64,000 nucleotides of DNA. Origin: MR-S7 sp000400995. GTDB taxonomy: Bacteria > Pseudomonadota > Gammaproteobacteria > Burkholderiales > Burkholderiaceae_C. The translations under genes and the position numbers were made by a program. Numbering within the stretch: the stretch's first letter is position 1; the number at the start of each line of letters is the position of its first letter. Where the stretch lies: the NCBI RefSeq assembly GCF_045291395.1, contig NZ_CP152342.1, forward strand, positions 3,782,001 to 3,846,000. The letters are read 5' to 3'. Below the pieces are notes generated by a model. The model saw only the letters and a program-made list of their open reading frames with translations, was not told where the DNA came from and made no database searches. Shown piece after piece: positions 55,131 to 63,575 of this stretch.

Positions 55131-55703
55131 TCATCTCGCCAACGTTTTCAAGGCAAGCTTTATCCCCTCACTCACTCCCACATCTGCTGGCAGCGCCTTC
55201 AGCGCCGCAGCCGCCTCCTTGTCGTTGTAGCCCAGCGCCAGCAGCGCCTGCAGGATGTCGGCCTGCGCGTCGTTGGCGGCGTGGGCCTTGGCGCCGATGT
55301 CGGTGCCCAGCTTGCCCTTGAGCTCCAGCAGCAGCCGCTCGGCCGTCTTCTTGCCGATGCCGGGCACCTTCACCAGGCGCCCCGCCTCCTGCAGCGACAC
55401 GGCCTGCGCGAGGTCGCCCACGCCCAGGCCCGAGAGGATGGCCAGCGCCGTGCGCGGCCCCACGCCGCTGATCTTGATGAGCTCTCGGAACGCCTGGCGT
55501 TCGGGCGCGGTGCCGAAGCCATAGAGCAATTGCGCATCCTCGCGCACGATGAACTGGGTGAGCAGCGCCACGCGCTCGCCCACGGCCGGCAGGTTGTAGA
55601 AGGTGCTCATGGGCACCTGCACCTCGTAGCCCACGCCGTGGCAGTCCAGCAGCACCTCGGGCGGGTTCTTCTCCAGCAGGGTGCCGGTCAGTTTGCCTAT
55701 CAT
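55131..55703 (-). CDS. ruvA: Holliday junction DNA-binding protein RuvA
   Basis: Protein of 190 residues that binds four-way junctions as a tetramer and loads RuvB. OB-fold N-terminus (MIGKLTGTLLEKNPPEVLLD), two helix-hairpin-helix motifs (ISGVGPRTALAILSGL and VPGIGKKTAERLLLELKGKL) and the C-terminal RuvB-contact domain (QALLALGYNDKEAAAALKAL). Its start is 29 bp from the divergent phoH start. ruvB is 12.4 kb away. Confidence 0.97.
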   Translation of the reverse strand: MIGKLTGTLLEKNPPEVLLDCHGVGYEVQVPMSTFYNLPAVGERVALLTQFIVREDAQLLYGFGTAPERQAFRELIKISGVGPRTALAILSGLGVGDLAQAVSLQEAGRLVKVPGIGKKTAERLLLELKGKLGTDIGAKAHAANDAQADILQALLALGYNDKEAAAALKALPADVGVSEGIKLALKTLAR

Positions 55704-55732
55704 CGCGTTCCTTTCTTGCTGGAATTATCAGC

Positions 55733-56680
55733 GTGATCCTGCGCCACACCTTCACCCCCCACAACAACACGCGCCTGACCCACCTGTGCGGCCCCGCCGA
55801 CGCGCACCTGCGCACCATCGAGGTGGCGCTGCAGGTCAAGATCGCCCACCGCCACGAGCAGTTCAAGGTGGACGGCCCCAAGGCCAAGGCGACGCAGGCC
55901 ATGGAACTGCTGCAGGCGCTCTACGAGATGGCCGAGCGCCCCATCAAGGAGGAGCACCTGCAGCTCATGCTGGCCGGCGACAGCAGCATGCGCGAGGACG
56001 CGGAGGGCGCCATCCAGCTCACCACGCGCCGCGCCGACCTGCGCGCGCGCACGCCCACGCAGAGCACGTACCTGCACAACATCGCCACGCACGACATCAC
56101 CTTCGGCATCGGCCCGGCGGGTACGGGCAAGACCTACCTGGCCGTGGCCTGCGCGGTGGACGCGCTGGAGCGCAGCGCCGTGCAGCGCATCGTGCTCACC
56201 CGCCCTGCCGTGGAAGCAGGCGAGCGCCTGGGCTTCCTGCCGGGCGACTTGACGCAGAAGGTGGACCCGTACCTGCGCCCGCTCTACGACGCGCTCTACG
56301 ACCTGATGGGCTTCGACCGCGTGCAGAAGGCCTTCGAGCGCAATGCGCTGGAGATCGCGCCGCTGGCCTTCATGCGCGGGCGCACGCTGAACAACGCCTT
56401 CGTGATCCTGGATGAAGCGCAGAACACCACGCCCGAGCAGATGAAGATGTTCCTCACCCGCATCGGCTTCGGCGCCAAGGCGGTGGTGACGGGCGACGTG
56501 AGCCAGATCGATTTACCGAAGGGCGCGATGAGCGGGCTGATCGACGCCGAGCGCGTCCTGAAGCGCGTGCAGGGTATCGCCGTCACGCGCTTCACCAGCG
56601 CCGACGTGGTGCGCCACCCGTTGGTGGCGCGCATCGTGGATGCCTACGACGCGCAGCGCAACCGCCGCGATCACTCCTGA
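55733..56680 (+). CDS. ybeZ: PhoH-like ATPase (YbeZ)
   Basis: Cytoplasmic P-loop ATPase of 315 residues. Walker A GPAGTGKTYLA, Walker B FVILDEAQNTTPEQM, sensor TGDVSQIDLPKG; an N-terminal KH-like part precedes. It partners YbeY in rRNA maturation and the two genes are adjacent here. GTG 55733 is used; the reading frame is not open further upstream with family-like sequence. Confidence 0.93.
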   Translation: MILRHTFTPHNNTRLTHLCGPADAHLRTIEVALQVKIAHRHEQFKVDGPKAKATQAMELLQALYEMAERPIKEEHLQLMLAGDSSMREDAEGAIQLTTRRADLRARTPTQSTYLHNIATHDITFGIGPAGTGKTYLAVACAVDALERSAVQRIVLTRPAVEAGERLGFLPGDLTQKVDPYLRPLYDALYDLMGFDRVQKAFERNALEIAPLAFMRGRTLNNAFVILDEAQNTTPEQMKMFLTRIGFGAKAVVTGDVSQIDLPKGAMSGLIDAERVLKRVQGIAVTRFTSADVVRHPLVARIVDAYDAQRNRRDHS

Positions 56681-56724
56681 TTCAATAGCTGGTAGCGCTT
56701 GCTGGATAAGCGCTGGAGGCCAAA
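56681..56724 (+). repeat. Dispersed short repeat, copy J, supplying the ybeY ribosome-binding site
   Basis: It fills the gap between ybeZ and ybeY: ATTCAATAGCTGGTAGCGC, TTGCTGGATAAGCGCTGGAGG, CCAAA. The GGAGG at 56715-56719 lies 5 bases before the ybeY ATG, so the repeat itself provides the Shine-Dalgarno sequence. Confidence 0.75.
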
Positions 56725-57177
56725 ATGGCTCTTAACGCACTCGCCTTGTCCCTGCAATTCGCGCGCGACGCCGCCGAACACCGCGCCACCCTGCCGCGCC
56801 ACAAGGTCGCGCGCTGGATCCGCCACGCGCTCGCTGTCGATGCCGAGATCACCGTGCGCATCGTCGGCACTGAGGAAGGCCAGCGCCTGAACCGCGAGTT
56901 CCGCCGCAAGGACTACGCCACCAACGTGCTCACCTTCAACTACCAGCAGGAGCCCGTGGCCGTGGCCGACCTCGTGCTCTGCGCCCCCGTGGTCGAACGC
57001 GAGGCGCGCGAGCAGAACAAGACGCTGGAAGAGCACTACGCCCACCTGCTGGTGCACGGCGCGCTGCACGCCCAGGGCTGGGATCACGAGACCAGCGCCG
57101 AGGACGCCGACGAGATGGAAGCCTACGAGACGGCCATCATGCAGGAGCTGGGCTTCGCCGACCCCTACGCCAAGTAG
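56725..57177 (+). CDS. ybeY: rRNA maturation endoribonuclease YbeY
   Basis: Metalloendoribonuclease of 150 residues needed for 16S rRNA 3'-end maturation. The Zn-binding motif HGALHAQGWDH is complete, preceded by the conserved NREFRRKDYATNVLTF. It follows ybeZ across a repeat element that provides its RBS. Confidence 0.97.
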   Translation: MALNALALSLQFARDAAEHRATLPRHKVARWIRHALAVDAEITVRIVGTEEGQRLNREFRRKDYATNVLTFNYQQEPVAVADLVLCAPVVEREAREQNKTLEEHYAHLLVHGALHAQGWDHETSAEDADEMEAYETAIMQELGFADPYAK

Positions 57178-57183
57178 GCAGGT

Positions 57184-58434
57184 TCACGGCAGCGCCGCAC
57201 CCAGCACGCCGCTGCGCTGCAGCCGCTCGATCGCGGCCGTATCCATGCCCAGTTCCTGCAACAGCGCACGGCCCCGCTCGCCCAGCGCAGGGGCCGGCGT
57301 CTGCGGCGCCGGCTCGCAGCCGCCCAGCCGGAAACCCAGGCCCGGCGTATCCACGCCCGCGCCCTCCACGCCGTAGCGCACGGGCGCCAGCGCGCCCGTG
57401 GCCCGCGCCTCGTCCAGGAATTCCCCCAGGCGTCGTACGCGCGCGGCGGGCACGCCCGCCGCATTGAGCCGTGCCTCCATCTCGCCGGCGCTGCGGCCTG
57501 CGAAGGCCGCGCGCAGGCGCTCCTGCAGCGTGGGCAGGTCGCGAGCGATGACGAAGCCCCCCTGCGGGGCGTTGAAGGCGTCGAGATCCAGCAGCGCCGC
57601 GTCCTCGCACAGCGCCTCCAGCCCCAGCACGCCGGCCAGCAGCCTGAACTGCGCCGGCGTGTTGGCGGCGGTGGACAGCCAGCCGTCGGCGCACTGGTAG
57701 GTATCGGCCGCGGGGCTGCCCGTATAGCCGCGGTTGCCCACGCGCCGGGGCTCGGTGCCGTGGGTGAGGTAGGTGCAGGCGTGGGGATACATGAGCATCA
57801 GCGACGCCTGCAGCATGGAGGCGTCGATGTGCTGGCTGGCGCGCGCGCCCGGCGCGTCGGCGTTGCGCCGGTGCAGCGCGGCCGTGATCGACAGGGCGCC
57901 CAGCATGCCGACAGCCACGTCGATGACCGGGAAGCCCACCTTCACGGGCGGCGCATCCTCGTCGCTGCCGGCCATCATCATCATGCCGGTCAGCGCCTGC
58001 ACCACGTGGTCGTAGGCGCCGCGCCGGGCCCATTCGCCCTGCTGGCCGAAGCCCGAGATGGAGCAGTAGACGACGTCCGGCCGCTGCGCCCGGATGTCCT
58101 CGTAGCCCAGGCCATGGCGCGCCACCACGCCGGGGCGGAAGTTCTCGATGAACACGTCAGCCGTGCGGGCCAGGGCGCGCACGATGTCCGCGCCCTCCGG
58201 CCGGCGGATGTCCACCGCCAGCGACCGCTTGCCCGCGTTGAGCGCCACGAATCCCGAGGGCAAACCGCCCGCGTTGGTTTCGCCGGGCGCGTGGCTGTTG
58301 CGCATGACTTCGCCGCCCGGCGGCTCGATCTTGATGACCTCGGCCCCCAGCTGGGCCAGGTAGTGCGAGGCCAGCGGCCCCGCGATCACGTGCGACATGT
58401 CGATGACGCGCACGCCCTGCAACGGCTTGTCCAT
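57184..58434 (-). CDS. Class III (CaiB/BaiF) CoA-transferase
   Basis: CoA-transferase of 416 residues that moves CoA between carboxylic acids. Family landmarks: VIDMSHVIAGPLASHYLAQL, GAEVIKIEPPGGEVMR, the catalytic-Asp region near HIDASMLQASL, and GNRGYTGSPAADTYQCADGW. It is followed upstream by a Bug receptor on the same strand and a divergent LysR regulator, a common Burkholderiales layout for an organic-acid uptake and activation unit. Confidence 0.88.
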   Translation of the reverse strand: MDKPLQGVRVIDMSHVIAGPLASHYLAQLGAEVIKIEPPGGEVMRNSHAPGETNAGGLPSGFVALNAGKRSLAVDIRRPEGADIVRALARTADVFIENFRPGVVARHGLGYEDIRAQRPDVVYCSISGFGQQGEWARRGAYDHVVQALTGMMMMAGSDEDAPPVKVGFPVIDVAVGMLGALSITAALHRRNADAPGARASQHIDASMLQASLMLMYPHACTYLTHGTEPRRVGNRGYTGSPAADTYQCADGWLSTAANTPAQFRLLAGVLGLEALCEDAALLDLDAFNAPQGGFVIARDLPTLQERLRAAFAGRSAGEMEARLNAAGVPAARVRRLGEFLDEARATGALAPVRYGVEGAGVDTPGLGFRLGGCEPAPQTPAPALGERGRALLQELGMDTAAIERLQRSGVLGAALP

Positions 58435-58477
58435 ATCCGTTCTCTCTCTTGTTCGATGGTGGGGATGGGCGCGCCGT

Positions 58478-59449
58478 TCAGCTGTTGGCCGTGATGCCGG
58501 TCAGCTGGATGATCTCGGCCCACTTGCGGTTCTCGCTGCGCACGAAGTCGGCGAACGCCTGGGGCGATGCGCTGGCCGTGGCCTCGTTGCCCACGGCCTC
58601 GAAGGAGGCGCGCAGCGCGGGCTGAGCCGCCACCTTGCGCACGGCGGCGTTGAGGATGTCGAGCACGGCCGGCGGGGTCTTGGCCGGCGCCCACAGGCCG
58701 AACCACGATTCCTGCACCGCCAGCTCGTTGCGCAGCACCTCCTGCAGCGTGGGCACGTCGGGCAACTGGCTCAGGCGCTTGCGGCTGGTCACGGCCAGGG
58801 CGCGCAGCTTGCCGCCCTGCACCTGCGGGATGCCTGTGCCCGCCACCGGGAACGCGTACTGCGTGTCGCCCCGGATCAGCGATGCGGCGATCTCCACCGA
58901 GCCCTTGAGCGGAATGTGGGTCACCTGCAGCCCCGCCAGCGAGGCCAGCGTGGCCCCGGCCAGGTGGGCCGAGGTGCCGATGCCGCCCGAGCCGTAGTTG
59001 GCCTGCGCCGGCTGCGCCTTGAGCGCGTCGATCAGCTCCTGCGCCGTGCGCCAGGGCGCGTCGGCGCGCACCACCAGCACCGTGGGCGAGGCCGTCAGGT
59101 TGCTGACCGGAGCGAAGTCCCCGACCGGGTCGAAGCGCAGCCCCGGCTGCAGCAGCTTCTGGATCAGGTGGGTGTTGGAGCCCATCAGGCAGGTGTACCC
59201 ATCGGCGGGCTGCTGCGCCACGTACTGGGCGGCCAGCACGCCCGCGGCCCCGACCTTGTTCTCGATCACGATGGGCTGGCCGAGCGCCTCGCCCAGCGCC
59301 GGGCCGGCCTGGCGCAACTGCACGTCCGGCCCACCGCCCGCAGCGTAGGGCGAGATCACGCGCACGGGCCGCGCGGGAAAGCCCTCCGCCCAGGCGAGCG
59401 GGGTTGCGGTGGCGGCCAGTGCGCTGGCCAGAAAGGCGCGTCTATCCAT
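58478..59449 (-). CDS. Bug-family tripartite tricarboxylate transporter receptor
   Basis: Receptor of 323 residues: signal peptide ending near residue 21 (LAWAE), VRVISPYAAGGGPDVQLRQA, QPIVIENKVGAAGVLAAQYV. First gene of the unit with the CoA-transferase; CAAGGAGA lies before ATG 59449. It likely delivers the acid that the CoA-transferase activates. Confidence 0.9.
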   Translation of the reverse strand: MDRRAFLASALAATATPLAWAEGFPARPVRVISPYAAGGGPDVQLRQAGPALGEALGQPIVIENKVGAAGVLAAQYVAQQPADGYTCLMGSNTHLIQKLLQPGLRFDPVGDFAPVSNLTASPTVLVVRADAPWRTAQELIDALKAQPAQANYGSGGIGTSAHLAGATLASLAGLQVTHIPLKGSVEIAASLIRGDTQYAFPVAGTGIPQVQGGKLRALAVTSRKRLSQLPDVPTLQEVLRNELAVQESWFGLWAPAKTPPAVLDILNAAVRKVAAQPALRASFEAVGNEATASASPQAFADFVRSENRKWAEIIQLTGITANS

Positions 59450-59505
59450 GGTTCGTCTCCTTGCGGCGTGTCGTTGTGGCGGCAGGATAGGCCGGCCATC
59501 GGTTT

Positions 59506-59530
59506 TCCAATAGTGATATGTTTCTATGGA
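59506..59530. promoter_or_regulatory. Imperfect dyad in the LysR-Bug divergent promoter region
   Basis: TCCAATAG, ten bases, CTATGGA. The ATAG-N10-CTAT core fits the loose LysR-type T-N11-A pattern. It lies midway between the divergent starts at 59449 and 59554, where the LysR protein should bind. Confidence 0.45.
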
Positions 59531-59553
59531 TCGAAAACTTTTGGTGATCACCC

Positions 59554-60477
59554 ATGCCGGACTTCGACCCGCAGCGCCTGCTGTCCCGCCTGCGCTTCAA
59601 GCACCTGCAGCTGCTGCTGGCCCTGCACCGGGGCGGCAGCCTGCGCGCGGCGGCCGGCCTGATGCACCTGACGCAGCCGGCGCTGAGCAAGGCGCTGGGC
59701 GAAATCGAAGCCGCCTTCGGCACGCCGCTGTTCGTGCGCACTGCGCGCGGGCTGGAACCCACGCCCCAGGGCGAGACCGCCATCCGCGGCGCCGCCATGC
59801 TGCTCAACGAGCTGGCACACCTGGGCCGGGAAACCGCACAGCAGCCCGCCGTCACGCAGTTGCGCATCGGCGCGCCCCCTTTCGTGGCCCAGGGGTATCT
59901 GCCCGAAGTGCTGGCGCGGCTGGCCGCGGAGCACCCCCACGTCCGGGTGCAGTTGCAGGAAGAGCGCGTGCCGCTGCTCGTGGAATGCCTGCTGGCCGGC
60001 CAGCTCGACGCGCTCATCACCAGCTACCCCACCGAGCTACCCGAAGCTGCCGGCCAGCCGCTGCGCTACGAGAAGCTGTTCGACGCAGCCTTCACCGTCA
60101 TCGCCCCCGCGGATCATCCCGCGGGCCGTGCGCGCGCCTGCAACTGGGACTACCTGGCGGGCCAGCGCTGGGTGCTGCCCACGCACAGCTCCATGCTGCG
60201 GCGCATGATGGAAGAGGTGTTCCGCCGCGAAGGCGTGGTGGCGCCCACGCCGGTGATCGAGTCCACCAGTCCGTACACCAATCTCCAACTGGTCAAGGCG
60301 GGGCTGGGCATCAGCGCCGTGCCCCGCGCCTCCCTGCACGCCGCGCCCGCATCGCTCGGCGTGCGCGAGGTCAAGGTCACGCCGGGGATTTCCACGGGCC
60401 CGGTGGCGCTGATCTACCGGGGTGCCGTCGCCAATCCCCGTGTAGCCCTGCTGCGCTCCACGCTGGGGCTTGCATAG
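59554..60477 (+). CDS. LysR-family transcriptional regulator
   Basis: Protein of 307 residues: HTH in LQLLLALHRGGSLRAAAGLM and LTQPALSKALGEIEAAFG, then the periplasmic-binding-like ligand domain. Divergent from the Bug/CoA-transferase operon with a dyad in between, so it is the probable regulator of that operon. Confidence 0.88.
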   Translation: MPDFDPQRLLSRLRFKHLQLLLALHRGGSLRAAAGLMHLTQPALSKALGEIEAAFGTPLFVRTARGLEPTPQGETAIRGAAMLLNELAHLGRETAQQPAVTQLRIGAPPFVAQGYLPEVLARLAAEHPHVRVQLQEERVPLLVECLLAGQLDALITSYPTELPEAAGQPLRYEKLFDAAFTVIAPADHPAGRARACNWDYLAGQRWVLPTHSSMLRRMMEEVFRREGVVAPTPVIESTSPYTNLQLVKAGLGISAVPRASLHAAPASLGVREVKVTPGISTGPVALIYRGAVANPRVALLRSTLGLA

Positions 60478-60557
60478 CCGCCCGACTTCCCGGCGCAGGG
60501 CACCTGTGCCGAAAACAGCACCAATCGGCCCCACCACGGCGCATAACATCGGCACCG

Positions 60558-61304
60558 ATGTTCGACACCACCCTGCTCCTCGCCGCCGCCTTCGTCGCGG
60601 GCGCCCTCAATGCCGTCGCCGGAGGCGGCAGCTTTCTCACCCTGCCCGCGCTGGTCTTCACCGGCGTGCCGCCCGTGGCCGCCAACGCCACCGGCACCGT
60701 CGCGCTGCTGCCCGGGTACATGGCGGGCGCCTGGGGCTTCCGCGAGGACATGCAGCCGCCCCCGGGCCTGTCGATGCGCGCCGTGGTGCTGCTGTCGCTC
60801 ATCGGCGGCTCGGCCGGGGCGGCGCTGCTGCTGGTCACGCCCGACGCCACGTTCAAGAAGATCGTGCCTTGGCTGCTGCTGGCCGCCACCGCCATGTTCG
60901 CCTTCGGTCCGCAGTTGCGCCGATGGGCCGGCGCCGGCCACGGCCCCGTGCCGGCATCGAAAGCCGGCCTGGGCATGCTGGCCGTTGCGGCCTACGGCGG
61001 CTACTTCAACGGCGGGCTGGGCATCCTGCTGCTGGCCCTGTTCGGCCTGCTGGGGCAGACGCAGTTCAACGCCATGAACGGCATGAAGAACCTCGTGTCC
61101 GCGCTGCTCACCGCCATTGCCGTGGCGATCTACGCGGCGGGCGGCATCGTGGAGTGGAAGCAGGCCCTGCTGATGATGGTGGCCGCCACGCTGGGCGGAT
61201 ACGGCGGCGCGCGCGTGGCGCGCAAGCTGACCGCGCCGGTGCTGCGCTGGGGCATCGTGGCGACGGGGCTGGTGATGGCAGGCGTTTTTTTCTGGCGACA
61301 ATAG
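60558..61304 (+). CDS. TauE/SafE-family permease
   Basis: Inner-membrane protein of 248 residues with about eight helices. The family signature is present: GALNAVAGGGSFLTLPAL in the first half and AAYGGYFNGGLGILLLALF, MNGMKNLVSALLTAIAV in the second. TauE/SafE proteins export or import sulfite, sulfoacetate or related anions. It lies downstream of the LysR gene and may serve the same organic-acid pathway. Confidence 0.88.
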   Translation: MFDTTLLLAAAFVAGALNAVAGGGSFLTLPALVFTGVPPVAANATGTVALLPGYMAGAWGFREDMQPPPGLSMRAVVLLSLIGGSAGAALLLVTPDATFKKIVPWLLLAATAMFAFGPQLRRWAGAGHGPVPASKAGLGMLAVAAYGGYFNGGLGILLLALFGLLGQTQFNAMNGMKNLVSALLTAIAVAIYAAGGIVEWKQALLMMVAATLGGYGGARVARKLTAPVLRWGIVATGLVMAGVFFWRQ

Positions 61305-61363
61305 ACCTGCCATTAATAACCTATTTTCAATAGTGGCCCTCGCCACTGCTAGAAAGGCTCAAT

Positions 61364-63040
61364 ATGCCTCTCCTCTCATCCATACTCCACCCTGCATGCA
61401 GGCAATCCCTGTGGCGCGCGCTCGCACTCGGCTGCACTACGTTGGCGCTCACCGCCTGCGGCGGCGGTTCCGGCTCGGACTCTGGCAGCGTTGACCCCGG
61501 CTCTTCGGCGGTCACCGGGGTGGTTAATGCCAGCCTGGGCTCCACAGGAACGGCGGACTTTGGCTTAGCCTATCGCAGGCATAGTTACGAGTTCCATTGG
61601 AGTGCCTCGCCGGGTGCAACCCGCTACGAACTGTATGAAGATCCGGACGGCGCGGGCCCGCTGCCCGAGATGCAGATAGGCGATGCCATGACCGGCACCG
61701 CGTACATCTATGGCCTCACGAAGGCGCATGAGCGCGTCAATGCGAGCTACCGGCTGCGCGTATGCCAGGACGATCAATGCACCTACAAGGCTGGCACGGT
61801 GACCCCCGACATCACCCGCACCTTTTTATTCTTTGAGCCTGGCACTGACAAAATCATGGGCTCCTGGGATTCCAACACGGTGGCGCTCTCCGCGGATGGC
61901 AAGACGCTGGTGATCGGTGCACCGCAGCTTCAATTGGTCGTCCCCCCATCCGCTCCTCCGGTGGCCGACAACAGCGCGGCGTACGTCTTCACCCGCATAT
62001 CCCCCGCAGACCCTTGGTTCCAACAAGCCCGTCTCCAGGCCAACAACAATCGGACGCCCCTGTGCACCGACAACAGGGGCGGGCGTTGGTGCCCGTCATC
62101 GGACTTCGGCAGTGCGATAGCCCTGTCGGCCGATGGCAACACCCTGGCAGTGGGCGCGAAGGGCGAAACCAGCAACGCCCGGGGCGTGAACGGGGATGCC
62201 TCGAACACAGACGCTCTGGGAGCAGGCGCCGTATACATGTTCGTGCGCACCGATGGTGCCTGGAGCCAGCAAGCTTATATCAAAGCAACCACAACCCCCG
62301 TGCGGCACAACGAGTGGTGCGCCGTTTACTGGGCGACGTACCCCTGCGGAATACAGGCGTTCGGGCAGAATCTTGCCCTATCAGCCGACGGAAATCTGCT
62401 TGCCGTGACCGGAGCCAATGGCACTTACAGCAACGTCAGCGACCGGCCACCGGAGCAAAACACACCGCGCGCGCAGGCCGGCGCCGTCTATACCTATACC
62501 CGCAACGCTACGACTTGGTCTCATCAAGCCGTCCTTAGCGCCAGCAACTCCGACGGAGGTGACGCCTTCGGCTCGCCCCTCACTCTGTCGGGCGACGGAA
62601 GCACCTTGGCCGTGACCGCTAAACGAGAGAGTAGCAATGCCACCGGCGTCAATGGCAACCAGCAAGACAATTCCGAAGCCAATGCGGGGGCCGTTTACGT
62701 CTTTGCCCAGAACAATGGGACCTGGAACCAGCAAGCCTATGTGAAGGTTAGCCAAAGAATCGACCTCACCAGAGCAAGCCAATTCGGGCTAAGCACGGCG
62801 CTGTCCAGAGACGGCAATACTCTGGCGAGTAGCGCAGCGGGTGCGGCTTTCGTCTATGTCCGGAACGGCGGTACCTGGCGCCCCCAAGCTCATATGAAGG
62901 CGGCCGCTGGTCCCGAGGAAGGGTTTTCCTTCGCCCAGGTGATCGCCCTCTCCGGCGATGGCAATACCCTGCTCGCCACACGCCTCAATGACAACCCGAT
63001 TTACCTGTTCACCCGCGACAACAGTGTCTGGCGGCAGTAG
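61364..63040 (+). CDS. Beta-propeller (FG-GAP-like repeat) lipoprotein
   Basis: Exported protein of 558 residues. Lipobox LALTAC (Cys at 32) followed by a Gly/Ser/Asp linker, a fibronectin-like segment, then at least six repeats of the type FGSAIALSADGNTLAVGA plus GAVYMFVRTDGAWSQQAYIK, the pattern of integrin-like FG-GAP propeller blades. Cysteine pairs occur in some blades. Such proteins bind ligands at the cell surface. AAAGG is upstream of ATG 61364. Base composition is lower in GC than its neighbours. Confidence 0.75.
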   Translation: MPLLSSILHPACRQSLWRALALGCTTLALTACGGGSGSDSGSVDPGSSAVTGVVNASLGSTGTADFGLAYRRHSYEFHWSASPGATRYELYEDPDGAGPLPEMQIGDAMTGTAYIYGLTKAHERVNASYRLRVCQDDQCTYKAGTVTPDITRTFLFFEPGTDKIMGSWDSNTVALSADGKTLVIGAPQLQLVVPPSAPPVADNSAAYVFTRISPADPWFQQARLQANNNRTPLCTDNRGGRWCPSSDFGSAIALSADGNTLAVGAKGETSNARGVNGDASNTDALGAGAVYMFVRTDGAWSQQAYIKATTTPVRHNEWCAVYWATYPCGIQAFGQNLALSADGNLLAVTGANGTYSNVSDRPPEQNTPRAQAGAVYTYTRNATTWSHQAVLSASNSDGGDAFGSPLTLSGDGSTLAVTAKRESSNATGVNGNQQDNSEANAGAVYVFAQNNGTWNQQAYVKVSQRIDLTRASQFGLSTALSRDGNTLASSAAGAAFVYVRNGGTWRPQAHMKAAAGPEEGFSFAQVIALSGDGNTLLATRLNDNPIYLFTRDNSVWRQ

Positions 63041-63084
63041 GCTGAAGGCGCAGGGTTCTTTGAACCAAATTGCCCACCACCACT

Positions 63085-63125
63085 TACAGGACGAGCGCTG
63101 ACAGCTACTTTTTCAGGAGCTATCA
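63085..63125 (-). repeat. Dispersed short repeat, copy K (divergent)
   Basis: Minus strand: TGATAGCTCCTGAAAAAGTA, GCTGTCAGCGCTCGTCC. It covers the stop codon of dtd and part of the gap to the propeller lipoprotein. The weakest member of the set. Confidence 0.4.
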
Positions 63126-63575
63126 GCCACCCACGGGCGCGATGCGCAGCGGAATGGTCACCGGCCCGTCGTTGACCAGGTGCACCTGCATGTCCGCCGC
63201 GAACTCGCCCGTCTGCACCACGGGGTGGGCGGCCCGCGCGCGCTGCACGAAGTAGTCGTACAGCCGCTGCCCCTCGGCGGGGTCGGCGGCCTGGGTGAAG
63301 CTGGGGCGGTTGCCGCCGCGCGTGTCGGCGGCCAGGGTGAACTGGCTGACGATGAGCAGGCCGCCGCCCACGTCCTGCACGCTGCGGTTCATCTTGCCCG
63401 CCTCGTCGCTGAAGATGCGCAGCTTGAGCACCTTGGCCAGCAGCTTGTCGGCCTGGGCCTCGCTGTCGCCCTGCTCGGCACACACCAGCGCCAGCAGGCC
63501 GGGGCCGATCCGGCCCGTCACGCGGCCGGCCACTTCCACGCGCGCCTCGCGCACGCGCTGCAGGATGCTGATCAC
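63123..63575 (-). CDS. dtd: D-aminoacyl-tRNA deacylase
   Basis: Protein of 150 residues that hydrolyses D-amino acids mischarged on tRNA. Both family motifs are present: SQFTL (in LLIVSQFTLAADTRGGNRP) and the C-terminal NDGPVTIPL. The GTG start at 63575 overlaps the TGA of the upstream cation-efflux gene (GTGA), indicating coupling. The stop lies within a dispersed repeat. Confidence 0.95.
   Translation of the reverse strand: MISILQRVREARVEVAGRVTGRIGPGLLALVCAEQGDSEAQADKLLAKVLKLRIFSDEAGKMNRSVQDVGGGLLIVSQFTLAADTRGGNRPSFTQAADPAEGQRLYDYFVQRARAAHPVVQTGEFAADMQVHLVNDGPVTIPLRIAPVGG

Noticed and set aside
59526..61304. A single long plus-strand frame joining the LysR region to the TauE gene
   Set aside because: The first two-thirds is an out-of-frame shadow of the LysR gene; only the part from 60558 is real.
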